Source: Roseovarius tolerans
GTDB taxonomy: Bacteria > Pseudomonadota > Alphaproteobacteria > Rhodobacterales > Rhodobacteraceae
Assembly (NCBI RefSeq): GCF_900109855.1
Contig: NZ_FOBO01000007.1
Coordinates: 1 to 64,000, forward strand
Length of the DNA: 64,000 bases
Direction: 5' to 3'
Position numbers and translations under genes: made by a program. Below the pieces are notes generated by a model. That model saw nothing but the letters and a program-made list of their open reading frames with translations. It was not told the origin of the DNA and did no database searches. Of the stretch, positions 1 to 7,874 are shown piece after piece (within the stretch, counting starts at the first letter, position 1; each line of letters begins with the position of its first letter).

Positions 1-116
1 TGCTCGAATACATTGAGATGTTCTACAACCCGAAACGCAAGCACACGAACAACGACATGCTGGCGCGCGTTGACTTCGAAATCAGACAGCAGAAACTGAA
101 GGAAGCACGTGTCTAG
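1..116 (+). pseudogene. IS3-family transposase OrfB, C-terminal tail (runs off left edge)
   Basis: The reading frame is open from the window edge to a TAG at 114-116 and encodes 37 residues. These include the motif FYNPKRKHTNND, which is typical of the extreme C-terminus of IS3-family OrfB integrases (the usual form is FYNxxRxHSxLG). Only the tail is visible, so it cannot be said whether the gene upstream is intact. It is followed within 60 bp by a second IS3-family element of another subgroup, so this edge of the window is a nest of insertion sequences. Family call from the motif; subgroup not determined. Confidence 0.7.
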
Positions 117-239
117 GAAACTCGGGCACCTCAGACTACTCTCTTGGGAGTGGATACCAAGTACTGATTGTCGGTATGACCTGCCACGGGATTTTTCCTC
201 CATCTGGAATTAGAGTCCGACCCAACGAAGGGACGGACC

Positions 240-506
240 ATGAAGCGAACGAGATACAGCGAAGAACAGATCATCGGTATCCTGACCGAGCATGAGGCTG
301 GCGCGAAGTGCGCTGACCTGTGCCGCAAGCACGGCATGTCGGAAGGCACCTTTTATGCCTGGAAGGCGAAGTTTGGCGGGATGACGGTTTCGGACGCCAA
401 ACGGCTGAAGGCGCTGGAAGACGAGAACGCAAAACTGAAGAAGCTCTTGGCCGAGCAGATGCTTGATGCGGCAGCAATGAAGGAACTGCTCTCAAAAAAA
501 TGGTAG
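240..506 (+). CDS. IS407-group transposase OrfA (helix-turn-helix)
   Basis: This 88-residue protein is the DNA-binding half of an IS3-family transposase. Residues 1-50 form the usual HTH (SEEQIIGILTEHEAG, then CRKHGMSEGTFYAWKAKFGG), and residues 55-85 form the leucine-rich coiled coil (LKALEDENAKLKKLLAEQ). It recognises the IS ends and normally acts as a fusion with OrfB, made by a -1 ribosomal frameshift. A run of seven A bases at 494-500, just before the orfA stop, is a good slippery site for this. orfA itself appears intact, but the OrfB partner is damaged, so the element is probably not autonomous. Confidence 0.85.
   Translation: MKRTRYSEEQIIGILTEHEAGAKCADLCRKHGMSEGTFYAWKAKFGGMTVSDAKRLKALEDENAKLKKLLAEQMLDAAAMKELLSKKW
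494..500 (+). other. A7 slippery sequence for -1 programmed frameshift (orfA to orfB)
   Basis: There are seven consecutive A bases directly before the orfA stop codon (TAG at 504-506). OrfB lies in the -1 frame relative to orfA and overlaps it. This is the known arrangement by which IS3-family elements make the OrfAB transposase. No downstream stem-loop was worked out. Confidence 0.65.
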
Positions 507-904
507 GGCCCGCCGTGAAGCGCGACGCGGTTGCGCATCTGCAGGCCAGGTTGGGCCTGTCGGAACGGCGGGCCTGCAAGATTGTCGGCGCGGATCGCAA
601 GATGATCCGTTACCGTTCCTGTCGTCCCGCGGACACTGAGTTGCGGGGCAAGCTGCGCGATCTGGCGAACGAGCGGCGCCGGTTCGGATACCGGCGCCTG
701 TTCGTGCTCTTGCGCCGCGATGGCGAGCCGTCAGGGATCAACCGCTTCTATCGCCTCTACCGCGGAGAAGGGCTCATGGTGCGCAAACGGCGCGCCCGGC
801 GCAAGGCGGTGGGAACCCGTGCCCCGATCCTGGTCGAAGCACGGCCCAATGCGCGCTGGTCGCTGGATTTCGTCCACGACCAGCTCGCCTGCGGCCTGCG
901 GTTC

Positions 905-946
905 GCTCGCCATTGTTCTTGAACCAATGGCGCACAACGGCTCGCC
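905..946 (+). repeat. Short (~40 bp) palindromic insertion, copy 1, inside orfB
   Basis: An extra block of about 36 bp sits in orfB. It contains the inverted repeat CGCCATTG ... CAATGGCG and is bracketed by GCTCGCC at 905-911 and 940-946. Its reverse complement matches the second block at ~1079-1122 over about 40 positions with few differences. It keeps the reading frame but brings in a TGA stop. Confidence 0.6.
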
Positions 947-1078
947 CTAAACGTGGTTGATGATATGACCCAGGAATGTCTGGCGGCAATCCCGGACACC
1001 TCGATCTCGGGGCGACGTGTTGCGCGGGAATTGGCGGCCCTGATCGAACGGCGTGGAAAGCCTGGCATGATTGTCAGC

Positions 1079-1122
1079 GATCGAGCCATTGGAACGCCAT
1101 TGGTCCGAGAGACAATGGCGAG
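1079..1122 (+). repeat. Short (~40 bp) palindromic insertion, copy 2, inside orfB (opposite orientation)
   Basis: An extra block of about 39 bp lies between the codons for VSD and GTEL of the transposase. It holds CGAGCCATTGG, then CGCCATTGGTC, then ACAATGGCGAG, and so carries the 7-bp inverted arms GCCATTG and CAATGGC. It resembles copy 1 only when one of the two is reverse-complemented. It is in frame and without a stop, adding residues such as [10 protein letters not shown]. Confidence 0.6.
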
Positions 1123-1522
1123 GGGCACCGAACTGACCGGTAACGCGATCTTAACCTTTGCCACGGAGCGCAAGCTTGAATGGCATTACATCGCGCCGGG
1201 CAAGCCCATGCAGAACGGCTTCGTCGAAAGTTTCAACGGGCGTATGCGCGACGAACTCCTGAACGAAACCATGTTCCGCAACATGGCTCATGCCCGCGCT
1301 GTAATCCGGGCCTGGGCGGATGACTTCAACGAAACACGCCCGCATTCGGCACTTGGCTATCGGACGCCCAAGGCATTCGCCGAACATCTCACCACCGCAA
1401 CCAACACCCGCGCTGCGCCATCTGAAAGCTCCGCACGGATGTCGGTTGCTCCACCTGCGCCAACCGGCGTATCAACCCAAAGGGCTCTGATTCCGGCTGG
1501 ATGAAAGTTCAGTGGCAGGTCA

Positions 1523-1769
1523 CTGCGGCGAAACAAGACCGGAACAGACCCGCATATTTCTTCTTTCAGTTGAAGTAGCTGGCCTGGCTGATCCCGGCCT
1601 TCCGGCAGATCTCGGCAACCGGCGTGCCTTCTTCGCCCTGCTTGATGATGAACGCCTTCCGCGCGTCCGAAAACTTCGATGCCTTCATGAGATTCCGCTC
1701 CTCTCCCAGCCGGGAAATCGTAGCGGAAAACTCCAGCTTCAAACGGTCCAATTTGAGGGGATCAGATCA
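1523..1769 (-). mobile_element. Remnant of a second IS3-family element (left end plus start of orfA)
   Basis: Read on the minus strand, the segment starts near TGATCTGATCCCCTC at ~1769, which looks like an IS3-family terminus. It runs through a leader with a GGAGAGGAG ribosome site into the start of an orfA (1688), and breaks off near 1566, where the previous IS lies. It appears to have inserted into the 5' part of a small gene at 1838, and was itself later cut by another event. Confidence 0.5.
1566..1688 (-). pseudogene. IS3-family transposase OrfA, N-terminal fragment
   Basis: Forty residues start at ATG 1688 (MKASKFSDARKAF) and include the first part of the OrfA HTH (CRKAGISQASYFN). The family normally continues with WKxKYGG, but here the frame hits a TGA created at the junction near 1566. 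The GAGAGGAG just upstream of the ATG supports this start. It is a remnant, with no function expected. Confidence 0.6.
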
Positions 1770-1838
1770 GCGCGCCATGGCATCCGTGCCCTTCTTCGCC
1801 TTGCCATGGCAGAGCAGCATAAGTTCGCGAATGGTCAT
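1767..1838 (-). pseudogene. 5' fragment of a gene downstream of the CofD-like gene, possibly a SixA-type histidine phosphatase
   Basis: A strong ribosome site (AGGAGGA) precedes ATG 1838, only 31 bp after the stop of the CofD-like gene and in the same direction, so this was the next gene of that operon. The 23 codons read MTIRELMLLCHGKAKKGTD and end at a TGA formed at the IS junction. The pattern L-x-L-L-x-H-G-K-A resembles the RHGxA/RHAKA start of SixA-like phosphohistidine phosphatases, with Cys where the catalytic Arg would be. The family call is a guess from one motif; truncation by the IS is clear. Confidence 0.4.
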
Positions 1839-1869
1839 ATTCTGTCCTCCTGTCTCGCCGGGGACGCGA

Positions 1870-3057
1870 TCACGTCAGCGATACGAGCGCCTCACAAACC
1901 TTTTCCGGGTCATAGCGTGACGTGTCTTGCGCCTTTCGCAGCGGCAGGCGCACGAGAGGCAGGCCAAAGCGAGTTTTCAGCCGGGTGGCCTCTTGCGCTT
2001 CGACGGCATCGCGATCGCACAGAACGACGCTCATCAGATCGGTCACCGGGCACTCTGCACCAGCATCGGCCATCAGCGCGGCCAACAATGCCGCGACCTG
2101 GTCGCTCAGCGTCATGCCGTGGCATTCCGGATCGGCGCCGAGGCTTGGGAAATAGACCTTGGGCACGTTGCGTGCGGCGATCGCGCGCCCGACGCCTTTC
2201 GGCAAGAGGTTCGCGATCAGGCTGGTGAATAGACTGCCCGGCGGATAGCAGATCAGGTCCGCTTGCCCGATCAGTTTGCGGTTTCGTTTGGGCAGGGGCA
2301 CGTCTTCGTCGGTCAGGCGAGTTTCGCTGTCGGACAGAAAAACCTTGCGGATCGGCGAGGTGATTGCTGGCACCTCCTTGCCGGTGATCAGCCGCTGTGT
2401 CGGGATCACCGTGCCGTCCTGTAACTCGGCCGCGATATCGAGATTGCGGTCCACAATGGCCCGCACGGTTCCCTGAACCTCGACCATCTTGGACATCAGG
2501 AACAGGACCGGCTCCAACGCGCGATCATGGCCGAGATACCCGCCTGCAAGGATCAGGTTGCCGATGCTGGCCCCGGCAAGGTCGAAATCTTTCGGACGGT
2601 GGGTTGCGAAGACCTTGAGTTGTGACAGGATCAGGCTGCGCATCGGTTGCGAAATCGCCTGCATCAGCGGATGTTGACCATCCATCAGGCTGGTGAATTC
2701 ATACGAGAGATCGTCTCGCGACGCGGTCTTTGGAAACCGGTAGGAAAAGAGCCGGTAGATGTCCGGCTGCCCCAGAACGGACTCGTCCGCGAGCGCCATG
2801 AGGCGGCTGCGCAGATCGCCGACCGCCGGCATTCCGAAGGCCTCGCGCAGCACCTGTGAACTGCCGCCGCTGTCAAATGGCGTGATCAGGTGGATCGAGT
2901 TATGCGTGTAGAGCTTCAATGCACGTGCGATTTCGTTGAGCGCGCTACCGCCCGAGAAAAACAGCAGTCGCGGTCCGAGATTGGGCAGGCTGCGCGCCCG
3001 CGTCACGCGCAGGGTGTCGGGAAAATGCACGTTGCGGGCAATCTGAAGGTCTGACAT
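1870..3057 (-). CDS. GAK-system CofD/YvcK-like protein
   Basis: This 395-residue protein has a CofD/YvcK-type N-terminal nucleotide site: LLFFSGGSALNEIARAL (res ~31-47), then THNSIHLITPFDSGGSSQVLREAFG and the GDLRSRLMALAD motif. Further on it has GNLILAGGYL and LIGQADLICYPPGSLFTSL. CofD itself transfers phospholactate to a deazaflavin; YvcK relatives bind UDP-sugars. The substrate of this subgroup is unknown. The start at 3057 has GGAG 8-10 bp upstream. The gene is divergent from the Nudix-led operon at 3120, with which the CofD-like member of GAK loci is usually associated. Family naming rests on my recall of the NCBIfam 'GAK system' set; assignment to the CofD/YvcK fold is firm, function is not. 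Confidence 0.75.
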   Translation of the reverse strand: MSDLQIARNVHFPDTLRVTRARSLPNLGPRLLFFSGGSALNEIARALKLYTHNSIHLITPFDSGGSSQVLREAFGMPAVGDLRSRLMALADESVLGQPDIYRLFSYRFPKTASRDDLSYEFTSLMDGQHPLMQAISQPMRSLILSQLKVFATHRPKDFDLAGASIGNLILAGGYLGHDRALEPVLFLMSKMVEVQGTVRAIVDRNLDIAAELQDGTVIPTQRLITGKEVPAITSPIRKVFLSDSETRLTDEDVPLPKRNRKLIGQADLICYPPGSLFTSLIANLLPKGVGRAIAARNVPKVYFPSLGADPECHGMTLSDQVAALLAALMADAGAECPVTDLMSVVLCDRDAVEAQEATRLKTRFGLPLVRLPLRKAQDTSRYDPEKVCEALVSLT

Positions 3058-3119
3058 TCTTCGTGTCTCCTTGGCGCCCCGCGCTTATACAAAACTGTCT
3101 GAATTCTCCTTTACCACCC
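3058..3119. promoter_or_regulatory. Divergent promoter region of the GAK-type locus
   Basis: The 62-bp space between the leftward CofD-like gene and the rightward Nudix gene must hold start signals for both. CTTATACAA at ~3084-3092 could serve as a -10 element. No clear operator palindrome was seen. Confidence 0.35.
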
Positions 3120-3581
3120 ATGGACAAGACATCGAATGGCTTTCTCGCGGAAATCCGCCCTTGTGCGCGGGCGGTGATCCTGCGCAGACAGGAGATACTG
3201 GTGCAAGTGAAATCAAAACCAGGACGCGCGGACTACCTGTCGCTGCCCGGTGGCAAGCAAGATCCGGGCGAGAGCCTGATCCAATGTGTGATCCGCGAAT
3301 GCGCCGAAGAGATCGGGGCAGAGATCACCGTGGGTCCGCTCTTGCATGTGGCCGAGACGCTACGGGACAAGCCCGGTGGGCAGCGCCACCAGCTTGACAT
3401 TCTGTTCGCGTGCACTGTGCCTCAGGATTACGTGCCGCAACTTGGCCTGCATCCCGACCTTTCTCAAACTGCCACTGCATGGGTGCCACTGGACGAGGCC
3501 ATCCCCCGGCTGTCGCCCGCTTTCGGTTCTGGTCTGATGCGCGCGGACCGACTGGTTTATCTGGGGTTTGTCGATGGCTAA
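3120..3581 (+). CDS. Nudix hydrolase (first gene of the GAK-type operon)
   Basis: This 153-residue protein carries a complete Nudix box: GGKQDPGESLIQ followed by RECAEEIGAE (consensus GX5EX7REUXEEXGU), at residues ~42-65. It is expected to be a Mg-dependent pyrophosphohydrolase acting on a nucleoside diphosphate linked to another group; the substrate cannot be read from sequence. I chose ATG 3120 (MDKTSNGF) over an upstream start at 3063, because the extra 19 residues lie before the conserved domain and overlap the divergent promoter. The next gene starts inside its last codons (ATG 3574), so the two are probably translated together. In Bacillus, a Nudix gene also neighbours yvcK, a parallel worth noting. 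Confidence 0.8.
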   Translation: MDKTSNGFLAEIRPCARAVILRRQEILVQVKSKPGRADYLSLPGGKQDPGESLIQCVIRECAEEIGAEITVGPLLHVAETLRDKPGGQRHQLDILFACTVPQDYVPQLGLHPDLSQTATAWVPLDEAIPRLSPAFGSGLMRADRLVYLGFVDG

Positions 3582-5202
3582 ACTGCCGCGCTGTATTGGC
3601 GAGAACCTGCATTTCCTGTGTGCCGAACTCGATGCGCAGCTCTTCAACCTCGAGGCCTATTTCGAGACCCCGGACGCGGCCATTGCGCAAAAGGTGATCC
3701 TGCGGGCAGGCTATTCCTACAACCTTTGGTCGCGGGTTCAAAGCGCCGCATTTCGGGGACTGTCATCCAGAAAAGCCACGCGCGAGACGCAGGTGCAGTT
3801 GCATAACGCGGCGCTGGTGGCGCGTAATCTCGATCTGATCGCCCGAATGGCGCGGCGCAGTCTCGAACACGCCGAAGAGGTGGAGCACAAGCTCTTGCTG
3901 CGGCCCGGGGCCTACCCCAAGGCAATCCGGCGCGTGCGCAAACGGATCAGGGAAATCCTGCCGACGATCGATGCCCGCGACAGCGACGTGGCGGTGAGGA
4001 TCGGACATGCCAAAGCGGATCTCGATACGCTCTACGACCAGCTGTTCCGCACCTACACGCGCGATATGCGCAAGGACAAGCATACCGAAGACCTCGCCAA
4101 TTCCCTGTTGGCCGCCAATGAGATCCGCCGCATGGGGGATGCGCTACAGGGGATCAGCGAGGCGATCCTGTCGGCCAGCCTCGGCCAGTCGGTGCATTTC
4201 GACCGCTATTTCTCGCTGCGCAACGCCATGGCGAGTGACGCGGGTGATCTGGAACTGGAGCCTTTGGCCGAAACCCGCTCGGGCAGCACCATCTCCGGGC
4301 TCAGAAGCAAGGATGCGCCCGGTGACGGGTTCGACGCCGTGTTCAAGGATGGCGAAGCGGGAAAGGTGCGTGAGGAAAGGGCAGGGGTGAAGCGTTGGGA
4401 CTCGATCTATCCGGGTCTCGCGCCAAAGATCCTGTCCTATCAGAAGAACGGTGACTCGGCGGCGCTGCTGATCGAGTATCTGCATGGCGAGACATTCGAG
4501 CAGGTCCTGCTCGGGGAAAGCGACGCGCGATTGGCGCAAGCGCAGGCGGCGCTTGCCAAGACCCTGCGCGACATCTGGAAACGCACGCGCACCGACGAGT
4601 CCGCTGACATGGCCTCGATGAAACAACTTTCGAAGAGGCTGCCGGATGTTTATCGCGTGCACCCCGAGTTCCACACCGCCGCGGCCCGCGTGGGCAAGGT
4701 CGAGATCGACAGCTTCGAGGCGCTCGTGCGCCGCGCCGCCGCACGGGAAAAGATCCTGAACGCGCCGTTTTCGGTCCATATCCACGGGGATTTCAATCTC
4801 GACAACGTCATTTTCGATGCGAGCGCGGGCAAGATCCATTTCATCGACCTGCACCGCTCGCGCTTTATGGATTACGTGCAGGATGTGTCGGTCTTCATGG
4901 TGTCGAACTACCGGCTGCAAGTCTATGATGCGCAGACCCGGCGACGGGTGGTGCAGGTGGCGTCGGATGTACATGCGATGGCTGCGAAATTCGCCCGGGC
5001 GCAGGGCGACAAGAGCTTCGAGTATCGGCTGGCGCTTGGCCTCGCGCGCAGCTTTGCCAGCTCGACCCGGTTCGTCTTTGACAAGTCGCATGCCCGGCGG
5101 ATGCTGGTGCGCGCCCGCTTTCTGCTGGACACGGTCCTCGCCTGTCCGCATGGCAAGGAAAACCGGCTGAAGCTGCCAATCAAGGAGCTGTTCCGTGACT
5201 GA
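3574..5202 (+). CDS. Aminoglycoside-phosphotransferase-like kinase with PhoU-like helical N-terminus
   Basis: This 542-residue protein has two parts. Residues ~1-210 are helical and charged (repeated hydrophobic heptads, e.g. LVARNLDLIARMARRSLEHAEEV split over two helices) and resemble PhoU-type bundles. The C-terminal half is an APH/choline-kinase fold with the Brenner motif HGDFNLDNVIFD at ~402 and the metal-binding IDLHRSRFMDYVQD at ~422. It should transfer phosphate from a nucleotide to a small molecule or protein of the pathway. I chose ATG 3574, which overlaps the Nudix stop by 8 bp, rather than TTG 3568. The next gene again overlaps by 8 bp. Kinase fold confident; the N-terminal assignment and substrate are uncertain. 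Confidence 0.75.
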   Translation: MAKLPRCIGENLHFLCAELDAQLFNLEAYFETPDAAIAQKVILRAGYSYNLWSRVQSAAFRGLSSRKATRETQVQLHNAALVARNLDLIARMARRSLEHAEEVEHKLLLRPGAYPKAIRRVRKRIREILPTIDARDSDVAVRIGHAKADLDTLYDQLFRTYTRDMRKDKHTEDLANSLLAANEIRRMGDALQGISEAILSASLGQSVHFDRYFSLRNAMASDAGDLELEPLAETRSGSTISGLRSKDAPGDGFDAVFKDGEAGKVREERAGVKRWDSIYPGLAPKILSYQKNGDSAALLIEYLHGETFEQVLLGESDARLAQAQAALAKTLRDIWKRTRTDESADMASMKQLSKRLPDVYRVHPEFHTAAARVGKVEIDSFEALVRRAAAREKILNAPFSVHIHGDFNLDNVIFDASAGKIHFIDLHRSRFMDYVQDVSVFMVSNYRLQVYDAQTRRRVVQVASDVHAMAAKFARAQGDKSFEYRLALGLARSFASSTRFVFDKSHARRMLVRARFLLDTVLACPHGKENRLKLPIKELFRD

Positions 5203-6076
5203 ACTGAAAATCGGGGTGATCGGCATTCCGGGCAAATGGTCGACCGAGGCGCTCGCCGACGCGGTCGAGGCGCGCACCGGCTTTCGCCGCCTGATCGACA
5301 TGGGCGCCGTGGTGCTCGACCTCGAGACCGGCGCGCTGATGCATGAGGGCGAGGATCTTTGCAGCTATGACGCGCTCATCATCAAGAAAATCTCCGAGAC
5401 CTACAGCCCGCACATTCTGGACCGGCTCGAACTCTTGCGTATGGCAGAGGCGCGCGGCGTGCGCGTCTTTTCCAGACCCGAGGCGATCCTGCGGCTGATC
5501 GACCGGCTGGCGTGCACCGTATCGCTTCGGCTGGCCGATATCCCGATGCCGCGCACCCGCGTCACCGAGGATCTGGCGCAGGCTGAGGCAGCAGTCACGG
5601 CCTATGGCAGCGCGGTGTTCAAGCCGCTCTATTCGACCAAGGCGCGCGGCATGTGCTTGATCAGCACCGGCCCCGACGCCGCCGCGCAGATTGCGGATTT
5701 CGCCGCCGAAAACCCGGTGATGTATATTCAGGAAAAGCGGGATCTCTCCGGGCAGGATCTGGGCATAGTGTTCCTGAATGGCGAATACCTGTGCACCTAT
5801 GCGCGGGTCTCGGCGGGGGGCACATGGAACACGACGATCCACAGCGGCGGCAAATATGCGGATTATACGCCTGATGCGGCGCTGATCGATCTCGCACGCC
5901 GGGCGCAGGCGCCGTTTGGCCTGAGCTTCACCACCGTCGACGTGGCCCTGACCGAGGACGGCCCGATTGTCTTCGAGGTGTCGGCCTTTGGCGGCTATCG
6001 CGGCGTGAACGAGGGCTGCGGGCTCGACGCGGCGGCACTCGTCGCCGACCACGTGATCGCAGAGGTCAGCGCATGA
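5195..6076 (+). CDS. GAK-system ATP-grasp enzyme (RimK-like)
   Basis: This 293-residue ATP-grasp protein opens with a Rossmann-like start (LKIGVIGIPGKWSTEALA). It then has an ATP-grasp body with the Lys-containing strand AVFKPLYSTKARGMCLIS (res ~131-148), the hinge MYIQEKRDLSGQDLGIVFLNGE, and the metal-binding end FTTVDVALTEDGPIVFEVSAFGGYRG. Such enzymes join a carboxylate to an amine or thiol through an acyl-phosphate. RimK-type members add amino acids to proteins or small molecules. It overlaps the kinase gene by 8 bp and the HprK-related gene by ATGA, so it is a core member of the operon. This corresponds to the 'grasp' component of GAK loci. Confidence 0.8.
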   Translation: MTELKIGVIGIPGKWSTEALADAVEARTGFRRLIDMGAVVLDLETGALMHEGEDLCSYDALIIKKISETYSPHILDRLELLRMAEARGVRVFSRPEAILRLIDRLACTVSLRLADIPMPRTRVTEDLAQAEAAVTAYGSAVFKPLYSTKARGMCLISTGPDAAAQIADFAAENPVMYIQEKRDLSGQDLGIVFLNGEYLCTYARVSAGGTWNTTIHSGGKYADYTPDAALIDLARRAQAPFGLSFTTVDVALTEDGPIVFEVSAFGGYRGVNEGCGLDAAALVADHVIAEVSA

Positions 6077-7167
6077 GTCTAAAAACTGTATCCGATGTTC
6101 TGGTGCGGCTCGACCGCTCGGGTCTTGCTGATGCCGTGCCGCTGATCCTGGCGGTCGGCCCCTATCGGCTGCGGCTACGCTGCAAAGGGGCGCTGCGCGC
6201 AGAACTTGCCACCTATTTCGCCGATGTGTTGTCCGAGGATGACACCGACGCCATTGAGATCGACATTCTGGACGGGCAGCCGCTTGATCCGGCCCCGGAA
6301 TGGCAGGACTGGGCGCGCGAGCCCGGCAAGACCGGCCGCAAGGACGCCATCCACGATCTGGTCGACGGGCGGCTGGTTTTCAAACGCCACACCGGCGTCA
6401 CCTTTCTGCAATCAGACGCGGCACGGGTGGCGTTCGGTCCCGTCAGCGACAATCCCAATCAGGTGATCAATTTCGTCAACACCCAGATCCTGAACGCCTG
6501 CCTGCGCGAAGGGTGGCAGATCTGCCATGCGGCGGCGGTGACCTCTGGCGCGCGGACCCTTGCTATTGCGGGCCTCTCGGGCGGCGGCAAATCGACCTCG
6601 GTCCTGCGGATGATGGACCTGCCCGGCACGGCCTTCGTCACCAATGACCGGCTGATGGTGCGCGGCGGTGCGCCGCTGCCCATCGCGCTTGGCATCCCCA
6701 AGCATCCACGGATCAATCCCGGCACGATCCTGCATAACGCGCGTCTGCACCGGCTATTGACGCCCGAGCGCCTGACCGAACTTGCCGCCATGCCGCCTGA
6801 GGATCTGTGGCATCTGGAGGAGAAACACGACCTGATCGTGCCCGACATCTACGGGCCAGGTCGGCTTAACCTCACGGCTCCTCTTTCGGATTTCTGGGTT
6901 CTGAACTGGCAGCGTGACAGCACCGATCCCACTGCTGTCACCGATGTGGACCTCTCCGACCGCCCCGATCTGCTGGACGCGATCATGAAGAGCCCGGGGC
7001 CGTTTTATTCGGACGCAGCCGGCAGGTTTCAGACCGACAGAACGCCACTCGATCCTGCGGCCTATATAACCGCGCTCGCCCATGTGCGCGTGCGAGAGGT
7101 GACGGGGCGCATTGATTTCGACGCTCTCTTTGAAGAGGGCCGCCGCCTCTTTGGGGCAACGCGATGA
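6073..7167 (+). CDS. HprK-related kinase (type B of GAK system)
   Basis: This 364-residue protein contains an HPr-kinase-like P-loop region: AIAGLSGGGKSTSVLRMM at residues ~159-176, followed by FVTNDRLMVRGG where HprK has its ADD motif. A helical insert and the IPKHPRINPGTIL segment follow. HprK phosphorylates a serine of HPr; related kinases in other loci act on unknown targets. The only HPr-sized protein in this operon is the amphi-Trp protein at 9230. The gene overlaps both neighbours by ATGA. It differs from the true, short hprK at 40220 in length and position. Family confident, target inferred. Confidence 0.8.
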   Translation: MSLKTVSDVLVRLDRSGLADAVPLILAVGPYRLRLRCKGALRAELATYFADVLSEDDTDAIEIDILDGQPLDPAPEWQDWAREPGKTGRKDAIHDLVDGRLVFKRHTGVTFLQSDAARVAFGPVSDNPNQVINFVNTQILNACLREGWQICHAAAVTSGARTLAIAGLSGGGKSTSVLRMMDLPGTAFVTNDRLMVRGGAPLPIALGIPKHPRINPGTILHNARLHRLLTPERLTELAAMPPEDLWHLEEKHDLIVPDIYGPGRLNLTAPLSDFWVLNWQRDSTDPTAVTDVDLSDRPDLLDAIMKSPGPFYSDAAGRFQTDRTPLDPAAYITALAHVRVREVTGRIDFDALFEEGRRLFGATR

Positions 7168-7862
7168 CGCCGCGATATCTCGCGCTGATCCGGCATGCGG
7201 CGTACCACCAACGCCCCGACACACCAAGCGCGCTGCAACCCTATCCCTTGACACATGAGGGCACCGCGCAGGCACACGCTTGCGGAGAAGAAATCGCGGC
7301 GATGCTGGTGCAGAACGGATGGCGGCTTGATCCCGTGGCGCATTGCTCGTTGCAGTTACGCGCATGGCAGACCGCGCAAACGGTCGCGCAGGTGCTGACG
7401 GATCGGGGTCATGCCTTGCAGATCAATGAGACCCCGGATCTTTCCGAACGCGCGCTCGGCAGCGCGGCCAACCTCAGCTTGCGCGAAATCGACGAGGTGC
7501 TGCACAACGATCCCCGGTTCGATGCGCCGCCGCCCGGCTGGAAGGCCGACCGCGACTATCAATTGCCGCTTCAGGGGGCAGAATCGATGCGCATGGCGGG
7601 GGCCCGCGTGGCGGCTTGGCTGCGCCGGGTGGTGGCGCAGGAAACCGCCGCCACGACACCGACCCTTACACTGATTTTCGGCCACGGCGCCGCCTTTCGT
7701 CATGCGGCCCATGATCTGGGCGTGCTCAGTCTCGCCGACATCTCAAAATTCAGCATGTATCATGCCCGACCGTTACTTTTGTGTTACAATGGCGATGATA
7801 GATGGCGACACGTCGGCGGGACGTGGAAGCCGCGTACTCGCCCGGAAACCGCGCTGGACTGA
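7164..7862 (+). CDS. Histidine phosphatase family protein
   Basis: This 232-residue protein starts with the catalytic RHA motif (YLALIRHAAYHQRPD, His ~11). It has the second His region IFGHGAAFRHAAHDLG near residue ~173 and the conserved Arg in LRAWQTAQTVAQVL. The branch (phosphohistidine, phosphosugar or cofactor phosphatase) cannot be told. It follows the HprK-related kinase with an ATGA overlap, so kinase and phosphatase are made together, as in a reversible modification or a multi-step phosphorylated intermediate. A second, broken histidine-phosphatase-like start lies on the other side of the locus at 1838. Confidence 0.75.
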   Translation: MTPRYLALIRHAAYHQRPDTPSALQPYPLTHEGTAQAHACGEEIAAMLVQNGWRLDPVAHCSLQLRAWQTAQTVAQVLTDRGHALQINETPDLSERALGSAANLSLREIDEVLHNDPRFDAPPPGWKADRDYQLPLQGAESMRMAGARVAAWLRRVVAQETAATTPTLTLIFGHGAAFRHAAHDLGVLSLADISKFSMYHARPLLLCYNGDDRWRHVGGTWKPRTRPETALD

Positions 7863-7874
7863 GGATCGCCTGAC

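Larger units (their letters stand above)
500..1504 (+). pseudogene. IS407-group transposase OrfB (DDE integrase), interrupted by two short insertions
   Basis: The frame holds the N-terminal HTH_21-like region (LSERRACKIVGADRKMIRYRS), the start of the rve domain (NARWSLDFVHDQLACG), and downstream the rest of the DDE core (IVDD-like [43 protein letters not shown]). Compared with the family, about 12 residues are inserted after LRF at ~904, including an in-frame TGA at 920-922. About 13 residues are inserted between VSD and GTEL at ~1080-1120, replacing the catalytic-Asp neighbourhood VSDNGTE. The frame is the same on both sides of each insertion. Translation would stop at 922 or restart at GTG 953. 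I call it inactive. Confidence 0.8.
177..1522 (+). mobile_element. IS3-family (IS407-group) insertion sequence, near complete
   Basis: Both ends are recognisable. The left end begins TGACCTGCCAC at 177 and the right end, read on the minus strand, begins TGACCTGCCACTGA at 1522, so the termini form an imperfect inverted repeat of about 35 bp. Between them lie orfA (240-506) and orfB (500-1504), which overlap as usual for the family. The element is 1346 bp; without the two extra blocks inside orfB it would be about 1.27 kb, close to the usual 1.2 kb of the IS407 group. The bases just outside (GGTA on the left, CTGC on the right) do not form the expected 4-bp target duplication, which suggests later rearrangement. 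Confidence 0.8.

Noticed and set aside
173-1526. Target-site duplication of the IS407-type element
   Set aside because: The four bases on the left (GGTA) and on the right (CTGC) differ, so no duplication can be claimed.
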